From the NCBI GenBank assembly GCA_028688235.1, contig JAQTYP010000045.1:1-12701 (forward strand): a stretch of 12,701 nucleotides of DNA. The letters run 5' to 3'. Source of the DNA: Methylomonas sp. GTDB lineage: Bacteria > Pseudomonadota > Gammaproteobacteria > Methylococcales > Methylomonadaceae. The notes beneath the pieces are model-generated. The model was given only the letters and a program-made list of their open reading frames with translations. It searched no databases and was not told the origin of the DNA. The position numbers were made by a program, and so were the translations under genes. Below are positions 1 through 6,251 of the stretch, one piece after another; the stretch's first letter is position 1, and every line of letters begins with the position of its first letter.

Positions 1-980
1 TGAACGGTCTGTTCGACGGCAAATCCCTATGGTCGACTTTCGACAACTTGAGATTCAACTTCGGCTTGCGTCACGAGGAATATCAACAGGAAATCGATCA
101 AATTCTCACGACGGCCGGTAGGGCTGGCAGCGTAGGGGACAATACTTACAAGCGCTTGATCAAAAAAGGCGGCTTGAGCTGGGAATATGCCGCCGATCAC
201 GTGCTATGGATGGGTATGGCCGACGGCTGGATGGTGCCGAGTACCGGCGCGACGGTCACCGCGGTTTACCCCAACTACGGCATACAGCCGGAGACCAGCT
301 TTACCAAACAAATCGGTCTGCGCGGATATTTTCGCGATTGGGGTTTGAGTTACGACGTCGACGCCTACGAAACCAACATAGACGATTACATCGCCAGCGT
401 GTTGTGCAGCGAGGCGCCGGATTCCTGCCCCGGTTGGTCGGCATTGCCAAATACCGTCAATGGCCGACCCAATACCACAAAAACATCGGCAAACTTCTCG
501 TCGAATCCGGGATCGGTTACCGCGCGCGGATTCGAAACCAGTTTGTCTTTTCGTCCGCACGAGTTCGTGAAGTTCGACGTTGCCCATACCTTGGTCTGGA
601 ATAAGTGGGACAACTACAATTCCGGTTCGGTCAAGCTGCAAAACGTGTCCTTATCGAGCTCCCCTAAGCACCACGTCAACGGTCGAATTACGGTTTATCC
701 CTTACCGGGCTGGAGTATCGAATTGGAAACCGATTATCTCAGCGGTTATTACACCAATATTCAGAATACAGACCGTTACGCCAGACCGATGCTGTTCAAT
801 TTGCGGACGGCGTATAAGTGGCAAAACTGGACGCTGTCGCTGCAGGCCATCAACTTGCTCGATACCAAATACTCTTCGCGGGTGTCGGCGAATGCCGCCA
901 ACATCAGGAGTTACAGTGGTCTAGCCGGAACCGGCGACGGTCCGTTTACCTTCCGGGCCGGACTTTCCTATCAGTTTTAA
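1..980 (+). CDS. TonB-dependent outer-membrane receptor, C-terminal part (5' end outside window)
   Basis: This is the distal beta-barrel part of a TonB-dependent receptor, which moves a large or scarce ligand such as a metal chelate, haem or corrinoid across the outer membrane using TonB energy. The frame is open from the window edge (first full codon at 3), so about 325 residues are visible and the plug domain and TonB box are missing. A TTG at 48 is internal, not a start. Alternating aromatic/polar strands, Asn/Thr/Ser-rich loops, the strand-like segments WSIELETDYLSGYY and WTLSLQAINLLDTKYSS, and the terminal segment FRAGLSYQF ending in Phe are typical of the last barrel strands of this family. 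One loop carries two nearby cysteines (LCSEAPDSC), which could form a periplasm-made disulfide. It sits 66 bp before the next gene, on the same strand. Family is confident; the ligand cannot be read from this part. By context it may be the HmuR-like receptor for the CobN-like protein downstream. Confidence 0.9.
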   Translation, partial: NGLFDGKSLWSTFDNLRFNFGLRHEEYQQEIDQILTTAGRAGSVGDNTYKRLIKKGGLSWEYAADHVLWMGMADGWMVPSTGATVTAVYPNYGIQPETSFTKQIGLRGYFRDWGLSYDVDAYETNIDDYIASVLCSEAPDSCPGWSALPNTVNGRPNTTKTSANFSSNPGSVTARGFETSLSFRPHEFVKFDVAHTLVWNKWDNYNSGSVKLQNVSLSSSPKHHVNGRITVYPLPGWSIELETDYLSGYYTNIQNTDRYARPMLFNLRTAYKWQNWTLSLQAINLLDTKYSSRVSANAANIRSYSGLAGTGDGPFTFRAGLSYQF

Positions 981-1046
981 CGACGCCTAAGCGGCGTGCG
1001 ATTCAAGGGGCGCCCGCCGCGAGTCAGGAATCATAGGAGTAATGTG

Positions 1047-2207
1047 ATGCTAAAACCGATTGCAAAGATTTTGCTATGCGCGGCTTTGCCGCTGACGGCC
1101 GAAGCCGCATTGTGGTTCAGCGACCAGCCGCCCGACAAACGCCTGATGAAGGACATGAAGCGCTCGCACGGTGGCCATGTGTTTATGGAAAACGAGGTTT
1201 ACGTCAAGCAGCTTTGGCTGCGCAAAGGCGAGAGCCTGATGGAGTCCGCCTACGCCGAACCGGCCAGGACGGATTTCAAACTAGTGGACACCAAGCAAGT
1301 ACTGAGCGTTCCGGACACGCTGGAATCCGGCGGCCATAGCGCGATACGCTTCAAGATGCCGGACGAAGGCTATTACAACGCCTATTACAGCGAGCGTTCG
1401 GTGGAAAACGGCGTACTGAAGGTCGATGCCGCCAAGGCCGAGATTCTTAAGCACAATTGCCGTCTCGGCCACAACTATGATAGGGCTTTGGTCAATCCGA
1501 ACCGCTGGCGGGATGCGCCTTTGGACATCGTCCGTTTGCGTCTGCCGGACGAGGATTTTCATACCCGAATCCGTTCCGGCAATCTGCTGAAGTTTTTAGT
1601 GCTGCATCAGGGAAGGCCGGCAGCCGGGGCCAAGGTGCGCTTGGAAACCCAAAAAGGCTGGATCAACGTCACCCGCACCGACGCCGAAGGAGTCGCCAGT
1701 TTTCAAGTCATTCAGGACAATTTTCCGGTCGAAGAGGACGAAGCAGAGCGTTTCGTCGCCAAGCCAGCGGAAAAGGAAGCGGCCGGCGCCGAAAAACCAG
1801 CCGACAAAAGGGCAGGGAAAAAAGACGGTTTGCAAACTGAAGACGGGGAGCCTTCGAAATGGCAGGCAAATAAGGAAGCCGGCGAGCATGCCGAACACAA
1901 AGGCGATCATAGCGAACACAAGGAAGCGGCCTCGCGCTGGGGTGGGGACAGGCGAGAAGACCATTTCCTGGTCAGGGTCGATTATCAAACCGACGAAGCC
2001 GGCAGTTATCAAGGCCAAGCTTATGACAAGATTCATTACAGCGCGGCGATGACCGGCAGTTACGCGCCTAACGTCCAGGTTTCGCAATCCAAATCGCTGG
2101 GCTTGATCTACGCCAGCGCGGGTTTTTTGACTGTCGGCGTAGGTGCGACGGCTTACCGCCGCCGGCGCATCAAACCTTTCAAGGAGGTCGATTTCGATGA
2201 ACGTTAA
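1047..2207 (+). CDS. Secreted, C-terminally anchored protein with DUF4198-like fold and His-rich linker
   Basis: A 386-residue exported protein of no firm family. ATG 1047 is chosen over an in-frame GTG at 996 because AGGAG (1035-1039) lies 7 bases upstream and the protein then begins directly with a signal peptide (residues 1-20, cleavage likely after AEA). The N-terminal half has an HGGH motif (H41, H44). Residues about 178-225 (LLKFLVLHQGRPAAGAKVRL, then a TDAEGVASF turn) look like the Ig-like domain of DUF4198/NikM-type or carboxypeptidase-regulatory-like proteins. Residues about 228-300 form a charged, low-complexity linker with a His cluster (EHAEHKGDHSEHKE, 280-293) suited to metal binding. 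Residues 350-370 form a membrane helix followed by RRRR, so the bulk should face the periplasm with a short cytoplasmic tail. It lies between the receptor and the iron-sulfur gene and overlaps the latter by 11 bases. A periplasmic metal- or ligand-handling partner of the receptor is plausible, but this is inference. Confidence 0.75.
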   Translation: MLKPIAKILLCAALPLTAEAALWFSDQPPDKRLMKDMKRSHGGHVFMENEVYVKQLWLRKGESLMESAYAEPARTDFKLVDTKQVLSVPDTLESGGHSAIRFKMPDEGYYNAYYSERSVENGVLKVDAAKAEILKHNCRLGHNYDRALVNPNRWRDAPLDIVRLRLPDEDFHTRIRSGNLLKFLVLHQGRPAAGAKVRLETQKGWINVTRTDAEGVASFQVIQDNFPVEEDEAERFVAKPAEKEAAGAEKPADKRAGKKDGLQTEDGEPSKWQANKEAGEHAEHKGDHSEHKEAASRWGGDRREDHFLVRVDYQTDEAGSYQGQAYDKIHYSAAMTGSYAPNVQVSQSKSLGLIYASAGFLTVGVGATAYRRRRIKPFKEVDFDER

Positions 2208-3165
2208 GGCCACTATCGACCGCATCGACGTGCGCCGTTTCCGCTTCTGGTTTCAGCTGTTCGCCTTCGCCTTTTTAGTCTACGGCGGCTGGTTGGCGGT
2301 CGATCTGGGCAACAGCCTGCCGACCTTCGCTTGCGGTTACAACCGCAAAGGCACGGCCGGGGTTTGCTATTTGCTGCCCTTGCAGCACCAACTGGCCCAG
2401 CCCTGGTCGCAATTGTTCAGCAAGGAAGGCTTGGCGGTATTGGGTGGCTTTGCTTTGTTTTTGCTGTGGTTTCTGGTGCTCAACAAGGCCTGGTGCGGCT
2501 TCATCTGTCCACTCGGTACGCTGCAGGACTGGATCACCGGCTTACGCAAGCGGTTTGGCCTGCGTTACTCGTCTTATAGCGACGAGCAATTCGCCAAACT
2601 CACCTGGATCAAATACGGGCTGTTGTTGGTGGTGATCTTCGTGCCATTGTTGATAGGCGGCCATTTTCTGACACACGACTGGGGCACGGCTTATTGCCAG
2701 CTGTGTCCGGCCAGGATGATCATCCCTTTGTTCAACGGCGATTTTTCGCAGTGGAAGATCGATTTTTCCAGCACCGGCCGCATGGTGTTGACGGCCTTGG
2801 GCATGTTCATCGCCGGCTTGTTTCTGGCCGGGTCGTTCTTGAAAAAACGCTTTTTCTGCTTTTTCTGCCCGATGAGCGCTTTCCATTACATCTTTGCCAA
2901 GCTGTCACTGTTCAAGCTGAAGAAGGAAGGAAGCAAATGCACGGTTTGCGGGGATTGCTATAGAGTCTGCGACTTGCAGATCAAGCCCATCGCCGACGAC
3001 GTGATCAGCCAGGACATCCTGAAGGACGACTGTATTTTGTGTATGAAATGCGTGGCGGCCTGCCCGGAGCAGGGCGCGTTGCGCGTGGATATTCTGGGCA
3101 AGACCGTGTTCGAATCGACTAAGGACGGTTTCGCCAAGCGCATGGGAATGGAGGACAAGCAATGA
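2197..3165 (+). CDS. NapH/CcoG-like membrane 4Fe-4S electron-transfer protein
   Basis: A 322-residue polytopic membrane ferredoxin of the NapH/NosR/CcoG type, which passes electrons between the membrane pool and soluble partners. ATG 2197 is preferred to an in-frame upstream start at 2143 because AAGGAGG (2181-2187) sits 9 bases ahead. About four membrane helices are visible (roughly 16-36, 78-97, 138-157, 195-214). Cysteine motifs in order: CGFICP (100-105), CQLCP (167-171) and CFFCP (221-225) near the membrane, then two C-terminal ferredoxin motifs, C248/C251/C254/C258 and C279/C282/C285/C289-P. In the first ferredoxin motif the usual Pro after the last Cys is Asp. The ATG of the next gene overlaps the stop (ATGA), so the two are likely translationally coupled. 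By position it is the likely electron donor to, or acceptor from, the activator/double-cubane pair. NapH in nitrate reduction is an unlikely role, since no nap gene is near. Confidence 0.88.
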   Translation: MNVKATIDRIDVRRFRFWFQLFAFAFLVYGGWLAVDLGNSLPTFACGYNRKGTAGVCYLLPLQHQLAQPWSQLFSKEGLAVLGGFALFLLWFLVLNKAWCGFICPLGTLQDWITGLRKRFGLRYSSYSDEQFAKLTWIKYGLLLVVIFVPLLIGGHFLTHDWGTAYCQLCPARMIIPLFNGDFSQWKIDFSSTGRMVLTALGMFIAGLFLAGSFLKKRFFCFFCPMSAFHYIFAKLSLFKLKKEGSKCTVCGDCYRVCDLQIKPIADDVISQDILKDDCILCMKCVAACPEQGALRVDILGKTVFESTKDGFAKRMGMEDKQ

Positions 3166-4445
3166 GCGCAATACCCGAACACGAAATCGAATCCGGCGTC
3201 CAGCGCCACGCCCGCCATCAGGGCATGGAGGCCGGTGGCGTGCTGGACCAGGTCGAAAGAGGTTTCGCCGGCAATCCCAAGGCCATGCAGTATTTTTACG
3301 ATCTGTTTCGCGACGTTTATTGCGAGGGCGTCAAGCCTCATCCCGACAAACAAACCATAGGCACCATGTGCGTGCAGATACCGGACGAAATCATTCACGC
3401 CGCCGGCGGCGTGCCGGTCAGGATGTGCAACGGTTTCTATACCGACGAGGAATTGGGCAGCGAATTCATGCCGGCTAAGTCCTGCTCCTTGGTGAAAGCG
3501 TCGCTGGGTATGCTGAAAAGCCAGACTAACCCTTACAGCGCCGGTATCCAAACCATCGTCAACCCCACCACCTGCGATCAGAAGAAAAAAGCCGCCGGCA
3601 TGATGCGGGAGATGGGCTACGACGTTTACGACATGGAACTGCCGCCGGTCAAGGAAAGCGAGGAGGGCAGGGAATACTGGCGGCGCTCGGTGCGCAAGTT
3701 CACCCAGCATATCGGCAAGCTGACAGGGAAAAAAGTCACGCGCCGCAATCTGAAACAGACCATACAGCAGGTCGGCCGGGCGCAGCTGGCCTACCACCGC
3801 TTGAACGAATTGCGCAAACACACGCCGATTCCGATCCTGGGCAAGGACATCTTCATGGTCACCAACGCCTATTTCTTCGACGATCTGGCGCGCTGGACCC
3901 GTGCCACCGAAGCCTTGTGCGCGGAAATCGAGGCGCGGGTCGCGCAAGGCTATAACGCCGCCGGCCGCCGCTCGCCGCGCATCGTCTTCACCGGCTCGCC
4001 GCCGGTGTTCCCCAATCTGAAGCTGCCGTTGATGATAGAGCAGGCCGACGGCGTCATCGTCGCCGACGAAACCTGTTCCTCCAACCGCTTGCTGAACGAC
4101 ATGGTGTCGGTCGACGAATGGTTTATGTACGACATGGTCGACGCGGTGGCCGATCGTTACCTGAAATCCTGCACCTGCCCGATTTTCACGATGAACGACG
4201 ACCGCATCCGCCGGCTGATCGAGCTGTACCGCACCTTCAATGCCGACGGCATTATTTATCAGGCCTTCGCCGGCTGCTCCGTCTATGAGATGGAGCAGCG
4301 CAGCGTCGCCAAGGCCATGGAAAAAGAGGGAATTCCCATGCTTTATATCGAAACCGATTACAGCCCCAGCCATGCCGGGCAATTGTCGACCAGGGTCGAG
4401 GCCTTCATCGAATCCTTGAAATCGCGCAGGAGACAAATGTTATGA
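3162..4445 (+). CDS. 2-hydroxyacyl-CoA dehydratase-family protein, single-subunit double-cubane-like
   Basis: A 427-residue soluble protein of the HgdB/BcrC/FldC family (2-hydroxyacyl-CoA dehydratase D-component). Classical dehydratases use two different subunits of this fold; here one gene is paired with one activator, the arrangement of E. coli yjiM/yjiL and of the double-cubane cluster proteins (DCCP), ATP-driven reductases with a linked Fe-S double cubane. There are ten cysteines: 54, 70, 89, 108, 138, 253, 305, 337, 339 and 372. Those in IGTMC, MCNG, SCSL, TTCDQKKK, DETCSS, SCTCP and AGCS are the likely cluster ligands, since they sit in the family's conserved blocks. No signal peptide or membrane segment is seen, so it should be cytoplasmic. 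GGAGG (3150-3154) precedes ATG 3162 by 7 bases, and the start and stop both overlap neighbours by four bases. The substrate is unknown; acyl-CoA dehydration is unsupported because no CoA-transferase or acyl-CoA gene is present. Confidence 0.88.
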   Translation: MSAIPEHEIESGVQRHARHQGMEAGGVLDQVERGFAGNPKAMQYFYDLFRDVYCEGVKPHPDKQTIGTMCVQIPDEIIHAAGGVPVRMCNGFYTDEELGSEFMPAKSCSLVKASLGMLKSQTNPYSAGIQTIVNPTTCDQKKKAAGMMREMGYDVYDMELPPVKESEEGREYWRRSVRKFTQHIGKLTGKKVTRRNLKQTIQQVGRAQLAYHRLNELRKHTPIPILGKDIFMVTNAYFFDDLARWTRATEALCAEIEARVAQGYNAAGRRSPRIVFTGSPPVFPNLKLPLMIEQADGVIVADETCSSNRLLNDMVSVDEWFMYDMVDAVADRYLKSCTCPIFTMNDDRIRRLIELYRTFNADGIIYQAFAGCSVYEMEQRSVAKAMEKEGIPMLYIETDYSPSHAGQLSTRVEAFIESLKSRRRQML

Positions 4446-5329
4446 ACGAATATTTTGCAGGCATAGACATAGGCTCGACGGCCGTCAAGATCGTCGTGAC
4501 CGACGCCGATCGCCAGATTATCGGCAGCAAGACCGCGGCCACCGGGGCCTTGGTGTTCAAGAATGCCCAAACCGCATTTTCGAGTTTACTCGATGAAATC
4601 GGCTTGGAACGCAAACACGTCAGCTATTTAACCACCACCGGTTACGGCCGCAAGCTGTTTTTGGACGCCGACGAAACCATCAGCGAAATCACCGCCAACG
4701 CGGTCGGCGCCCGCGAGGTCGGCAAGCCCTTCGGCACGATACGCACCATCATCAACATCGGCGGCCAGGATTCCAAGGGCATCAGCCTGGACGAATACGG
4801 CAATGTCACCAATTTTGCGATGAACGACCGTTGCGCCGCCGGCACCGGTCGCTTTTTGGATATGGCGGCGCGCAATCTGGAGATCGAGGTCGACGATTTG
4901 GGGCCGTTTCATTTTGCCGCCAAGGGTATACCGGCCGCGGTCAACGCCACCTGCGCGGTGTTCGCCGAGTCGGAAATCATAGGTCTCTTGGGTAACGGCC
5001 ATGAGCGCGAGGAAATCGTCAAGGGCATCCATTTTTCGATCGCCAAACGCACGATAAGGCTGGTCAAAAAAGTCGGCATCGAGGAACTGATTTACTTCGA
5101 CGGCGGCCCGGCCTTGAACAAGGGTTTGGTCGCGGCCTTGGAGGACGAACTAGGGCGGCGGCTGGTGATTCCGGCGATACCGCAGGTAACGACGGCTTAC
5201 GGTGCGGCTTTGATAGGCCTGGAATCGCACGGCTACGAAAAACGCGAACAGGCAAAAGAGTTTGCGATACCGGTAGTGGCCGAAGAATCCGAAGTTGCCC
5301 ACGCCTGCGGCGCTTGCAGTTGCGGATGA
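4442..5329 (+). CDS. BadF/HgdC-type ATP-dependent activator (acyl-CoA dehydratase activase family)
   Basis: A 295-residue activator of the BadF/BadG/BcrA/BcrD ATPase family, whose homodimer holds one 4Fe-4S cluster and uses ATP to fire a low-potential electron into its dehydratase or double-cubane partner. Actin/Hsp70-type ATPase motifs are intact: GIDIGSTAVK (7-16, phosphate 1), INIGGQDSKGI (104-114) and FDGGPALNKG (219-228, adenosine site). C131 in NDRCAAGTGRF and C171 in ATCAVFAESE are the expected pair that bridges the cluster across the dimer. AGGAG (4428-4432) precedes ATG 4442, which overlaps the stop of the reductase gene by four bases, so the two proteins are probably made together. 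Unusual is a Cys-rich C-terminal tail, HACGACSCG (C289, C292, C294), beyond the ATPase core; it could bind metal or a further cluster. The partner is almost certainly the preceding gene product. Confidence 0.93.
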   Translation: MNEYFAGIDIGSTAVKIVVTDADRQIIGSKTAATGALVFKNAQTAFSSLLDEIGLERKHVSYLTTTGYGRKLFLDADETISEITANAVGAREVGKPFGTIRTIINIGGQDSKGISLDEYGNVTNFAMNDRCAAGTGRFLDMAARNLEIEVDDLGPFHFAAKGIPAAVNATCAVFAESEIIGLLGNGHEREEIVKGIHFSIAKRTIRLVKKVGIEELIYFDGGPALNKGLVAALEDELGRRLVIPAIPQVTTAYGAALIGLESHGYEKREQAKEFAIPVVAEESEVAHACGACSCG

Positions 5330-5333
5330 CGGC

Positions 5334-5990
5334 ATGAACGAGGCGTTTTACAGCCTGCCTACGGTGTTCGTTTTGGGGTTAGCCTTCGGCCTAGGCCCTT
5401 GCACCGTGACCTGTCTGCCGTTTTTAGGCCCGGTGTTTCTGGCCGGCGACGGCGGCTTACGCCAGTCCTGGAAAATCGTCGCGCCGTTTTCGGCCGGGCG
5501 CTTGGCGGCTTACAGTGCCCTGGGCTGTTTTTCCGCCTTGGCCGGGGCTTCTGTGGACAGAGTCATCCATTTGCCCGGCGTGACATGGGTTTGGGGCGGG
5601 GCGACCGTGGCGATGGGCTTGCTGGTGTGGCGGCAATCGTTTCGGCGCGCCAGACAGGGCTGTGCGGCGTCGGCTTGCTCGGGTGTACAGGATCATCCCT
5701 TGTTTCCCGGCGGCTTGTTTTTCATGGGCGTGGGGATGGCGGCGACGCCGTGCGCGCCGTTGGCGACGGTGATGATCACCGCTGCCGCCACCGGCAACCT
5801 GGTCGCCGGCCTGCAATTGGGGCTTAGTTTCGGGATGGGCGCGGTCGTCGCGCCTGCCTTGGTGTTCGGCGTCGGCGTGGCTTATTTCGGCCAACGCATC
5901 CGGCTGATTCTGGCCGATTGGCGGGCAGACCTGGAACGGGCTGGCGCCTTGTTGCTGATGCTGGTCGGGCTGGGGACGATTTTGGGTTAA
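5334..5990 (+). CDS. CcdA/DsbD-like membrane protein (sulfite exporter TauE/SafE-type annotation)
   Basis: A 218-residue membrane protein with about six helices. The N-terminal block FGLGPCTVTCLPFLGP (18-33) and the later block AATPCAPLATVM (136-147) are arranged as in the CcdA/DsbD transmembrane family, where one Cys in helix 1 and one in helix 4 form the pair that carries reducing equivalents from cytoplasmic thioredoxin to the periplasm. Automatic annotation often names such proteins sulfite exporter TauE/SafE or cytochrome c biogenesis transmembrane region. Here C23 or C27 and C140 are the candidate pair; C65, C110 and C115 are extra. ATG 5334 lies four bases past the activator stop. I see no clear ribosome site, so translation may depend on coupling. 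An in-frame TTG at 5295 would put a polar leader inside the previous gene and is rejected. Likely role: keeping a periplasmic thiol, cluster or metal site of this locus reduced. Metal transport is an alternative. Confidence 0.78.
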   Translation: MNEAFYSLPTVFVLGLAFGLGPCTVTCLPFLGPVFLAGDGGLRQSWKIVAPFSAGRLAAYSALGCFSALAGASVDRVIHLPGVTWVWGGATVAMGLLVWRQSFRRARQGCAASACSGVQDHPLFPGGLFFMGVGMAATPCAPLATVMITAAATGNLVAGLQLGLSFGMGAVVAPALVFGVGVAYFGQRIRLILADWRADLERAGALLLMLVGLGTILG

Positions 5991-6091
5991 GCGGTTTGAT
6001 TTAGCTTGCCGTAAGGGATGTAGGATGGGCTGACGTCAGGAAGCCCATCTTTCAAACCGCATGGGCAGCGCTTTCGCTTAGCCCATCCTAC
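5991..6091. repeat. Nested palindromic REP-like repeat cluster
   Basis: The repeat starts directly after the stop codon of the preceding gene. An outer inverted pair, GCGGTTTGA (5991-5999) with TCAAACCGC (6052-6060), encloses a hairpin with arms GATGGGCT (6024-6031) and GCCCATC (6043-6049). A second long pair, GTAGGATGGGCT (6020-6031) with AGCCCATCCTAC (6080-6091), is perfect over 12 bases, so the left arm can pair with either right arm. A third hairpin, ATGGGC/GCCCAT (6061-6066/6081-6086), is also possible. No T-run follows, so a classical intrinsic terminator is not obvious, though transcript processing or attenuation is possible. It resembles dispersed intergenic palindromes of gammaproteobacterial genomes; copy number cannot be judged here. 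Confidence 0.75.
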
Positions 6092-6192
6092 GCCGACACA
6101 ATTTAAATAATAAATCAATTTGTTGCACCGCTTTACCCCTTCACCGTTTGGGGGGCGATTCGAAGTCGGCAACTATTTGAAAATTTTCCTGA

Positions 6193-6212
6193 TTTTCGTG
6201 TCTTTCGTGGAC
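6193..6212. repeat. Short TTTCGTG direct repeat in the leader of the CobN-like gene
   Basis: TTTCGTG occurs at 6194-6200 and again at 6203-6209. From memory, this TTTCGTG-TC-TTTCGTGGAC string is a common dispersed intergenic motif in many environmental bacterial genomes. The remaining spacer (6092-6251) shows no gene, no convincing promoter and no RNA that I recognise. The frame of the downstream gene is open back to a TTG at 6120, but the encoded sequence does not look conserved. Confidence 0.35.
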
Positions 6213-6251
6213 GAAATGATTTGTCTAGCTTTCATGTGCGTTAGGTTTCAA

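Noticed and set aside
983..997. Hairpin ACGCC/GGCGT after the receptor stop, considered as a terminator
   Set aside because: The stem is only five base pairs and no T-run follows, so termination is not supported; the next gene may be co-transcribed.
996..1046. GTG start at 996 for the His-rich exported protein
   Set aside because: It adds a basic 17-residue leader before the signal peptide and has no ribosome site, while ATG 1047 has AGGAG at the right distance.
1077..1079. Cys11 of the exported His-rich protein as a lipoprotein anchor
   Set aside because: The sequence KILLC is a poor lipobox and lies too early within the hydrophobic stretch; AEA at 18-20 is a better signal peptidase I site.
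2958..4436. Long minus-strand open frame (492 codons) opposite the double-cubane-like gene
   Set aside because: It is the antisense shadow of a well-supported conserved gene in GC-rich sequence, has no recognisable family and crosses two real genes.
5991..6091. CRISPR array or riboswitch in the repeat-rich spacer
   Set aside because: The structure is nested inverted repeats, without regularly spaced direct repeats and without any riboswitch core (such as a cobalamin B12 box) that I can recognise.
6120..6251. In-frame upstream extension of the CobN-like gene from TTG 6120
   Set aside because: The extension crosses repeat-like sequence and would bury the signal peptide; ATG 6252 or 6264 gives a standard exported N-terminus.
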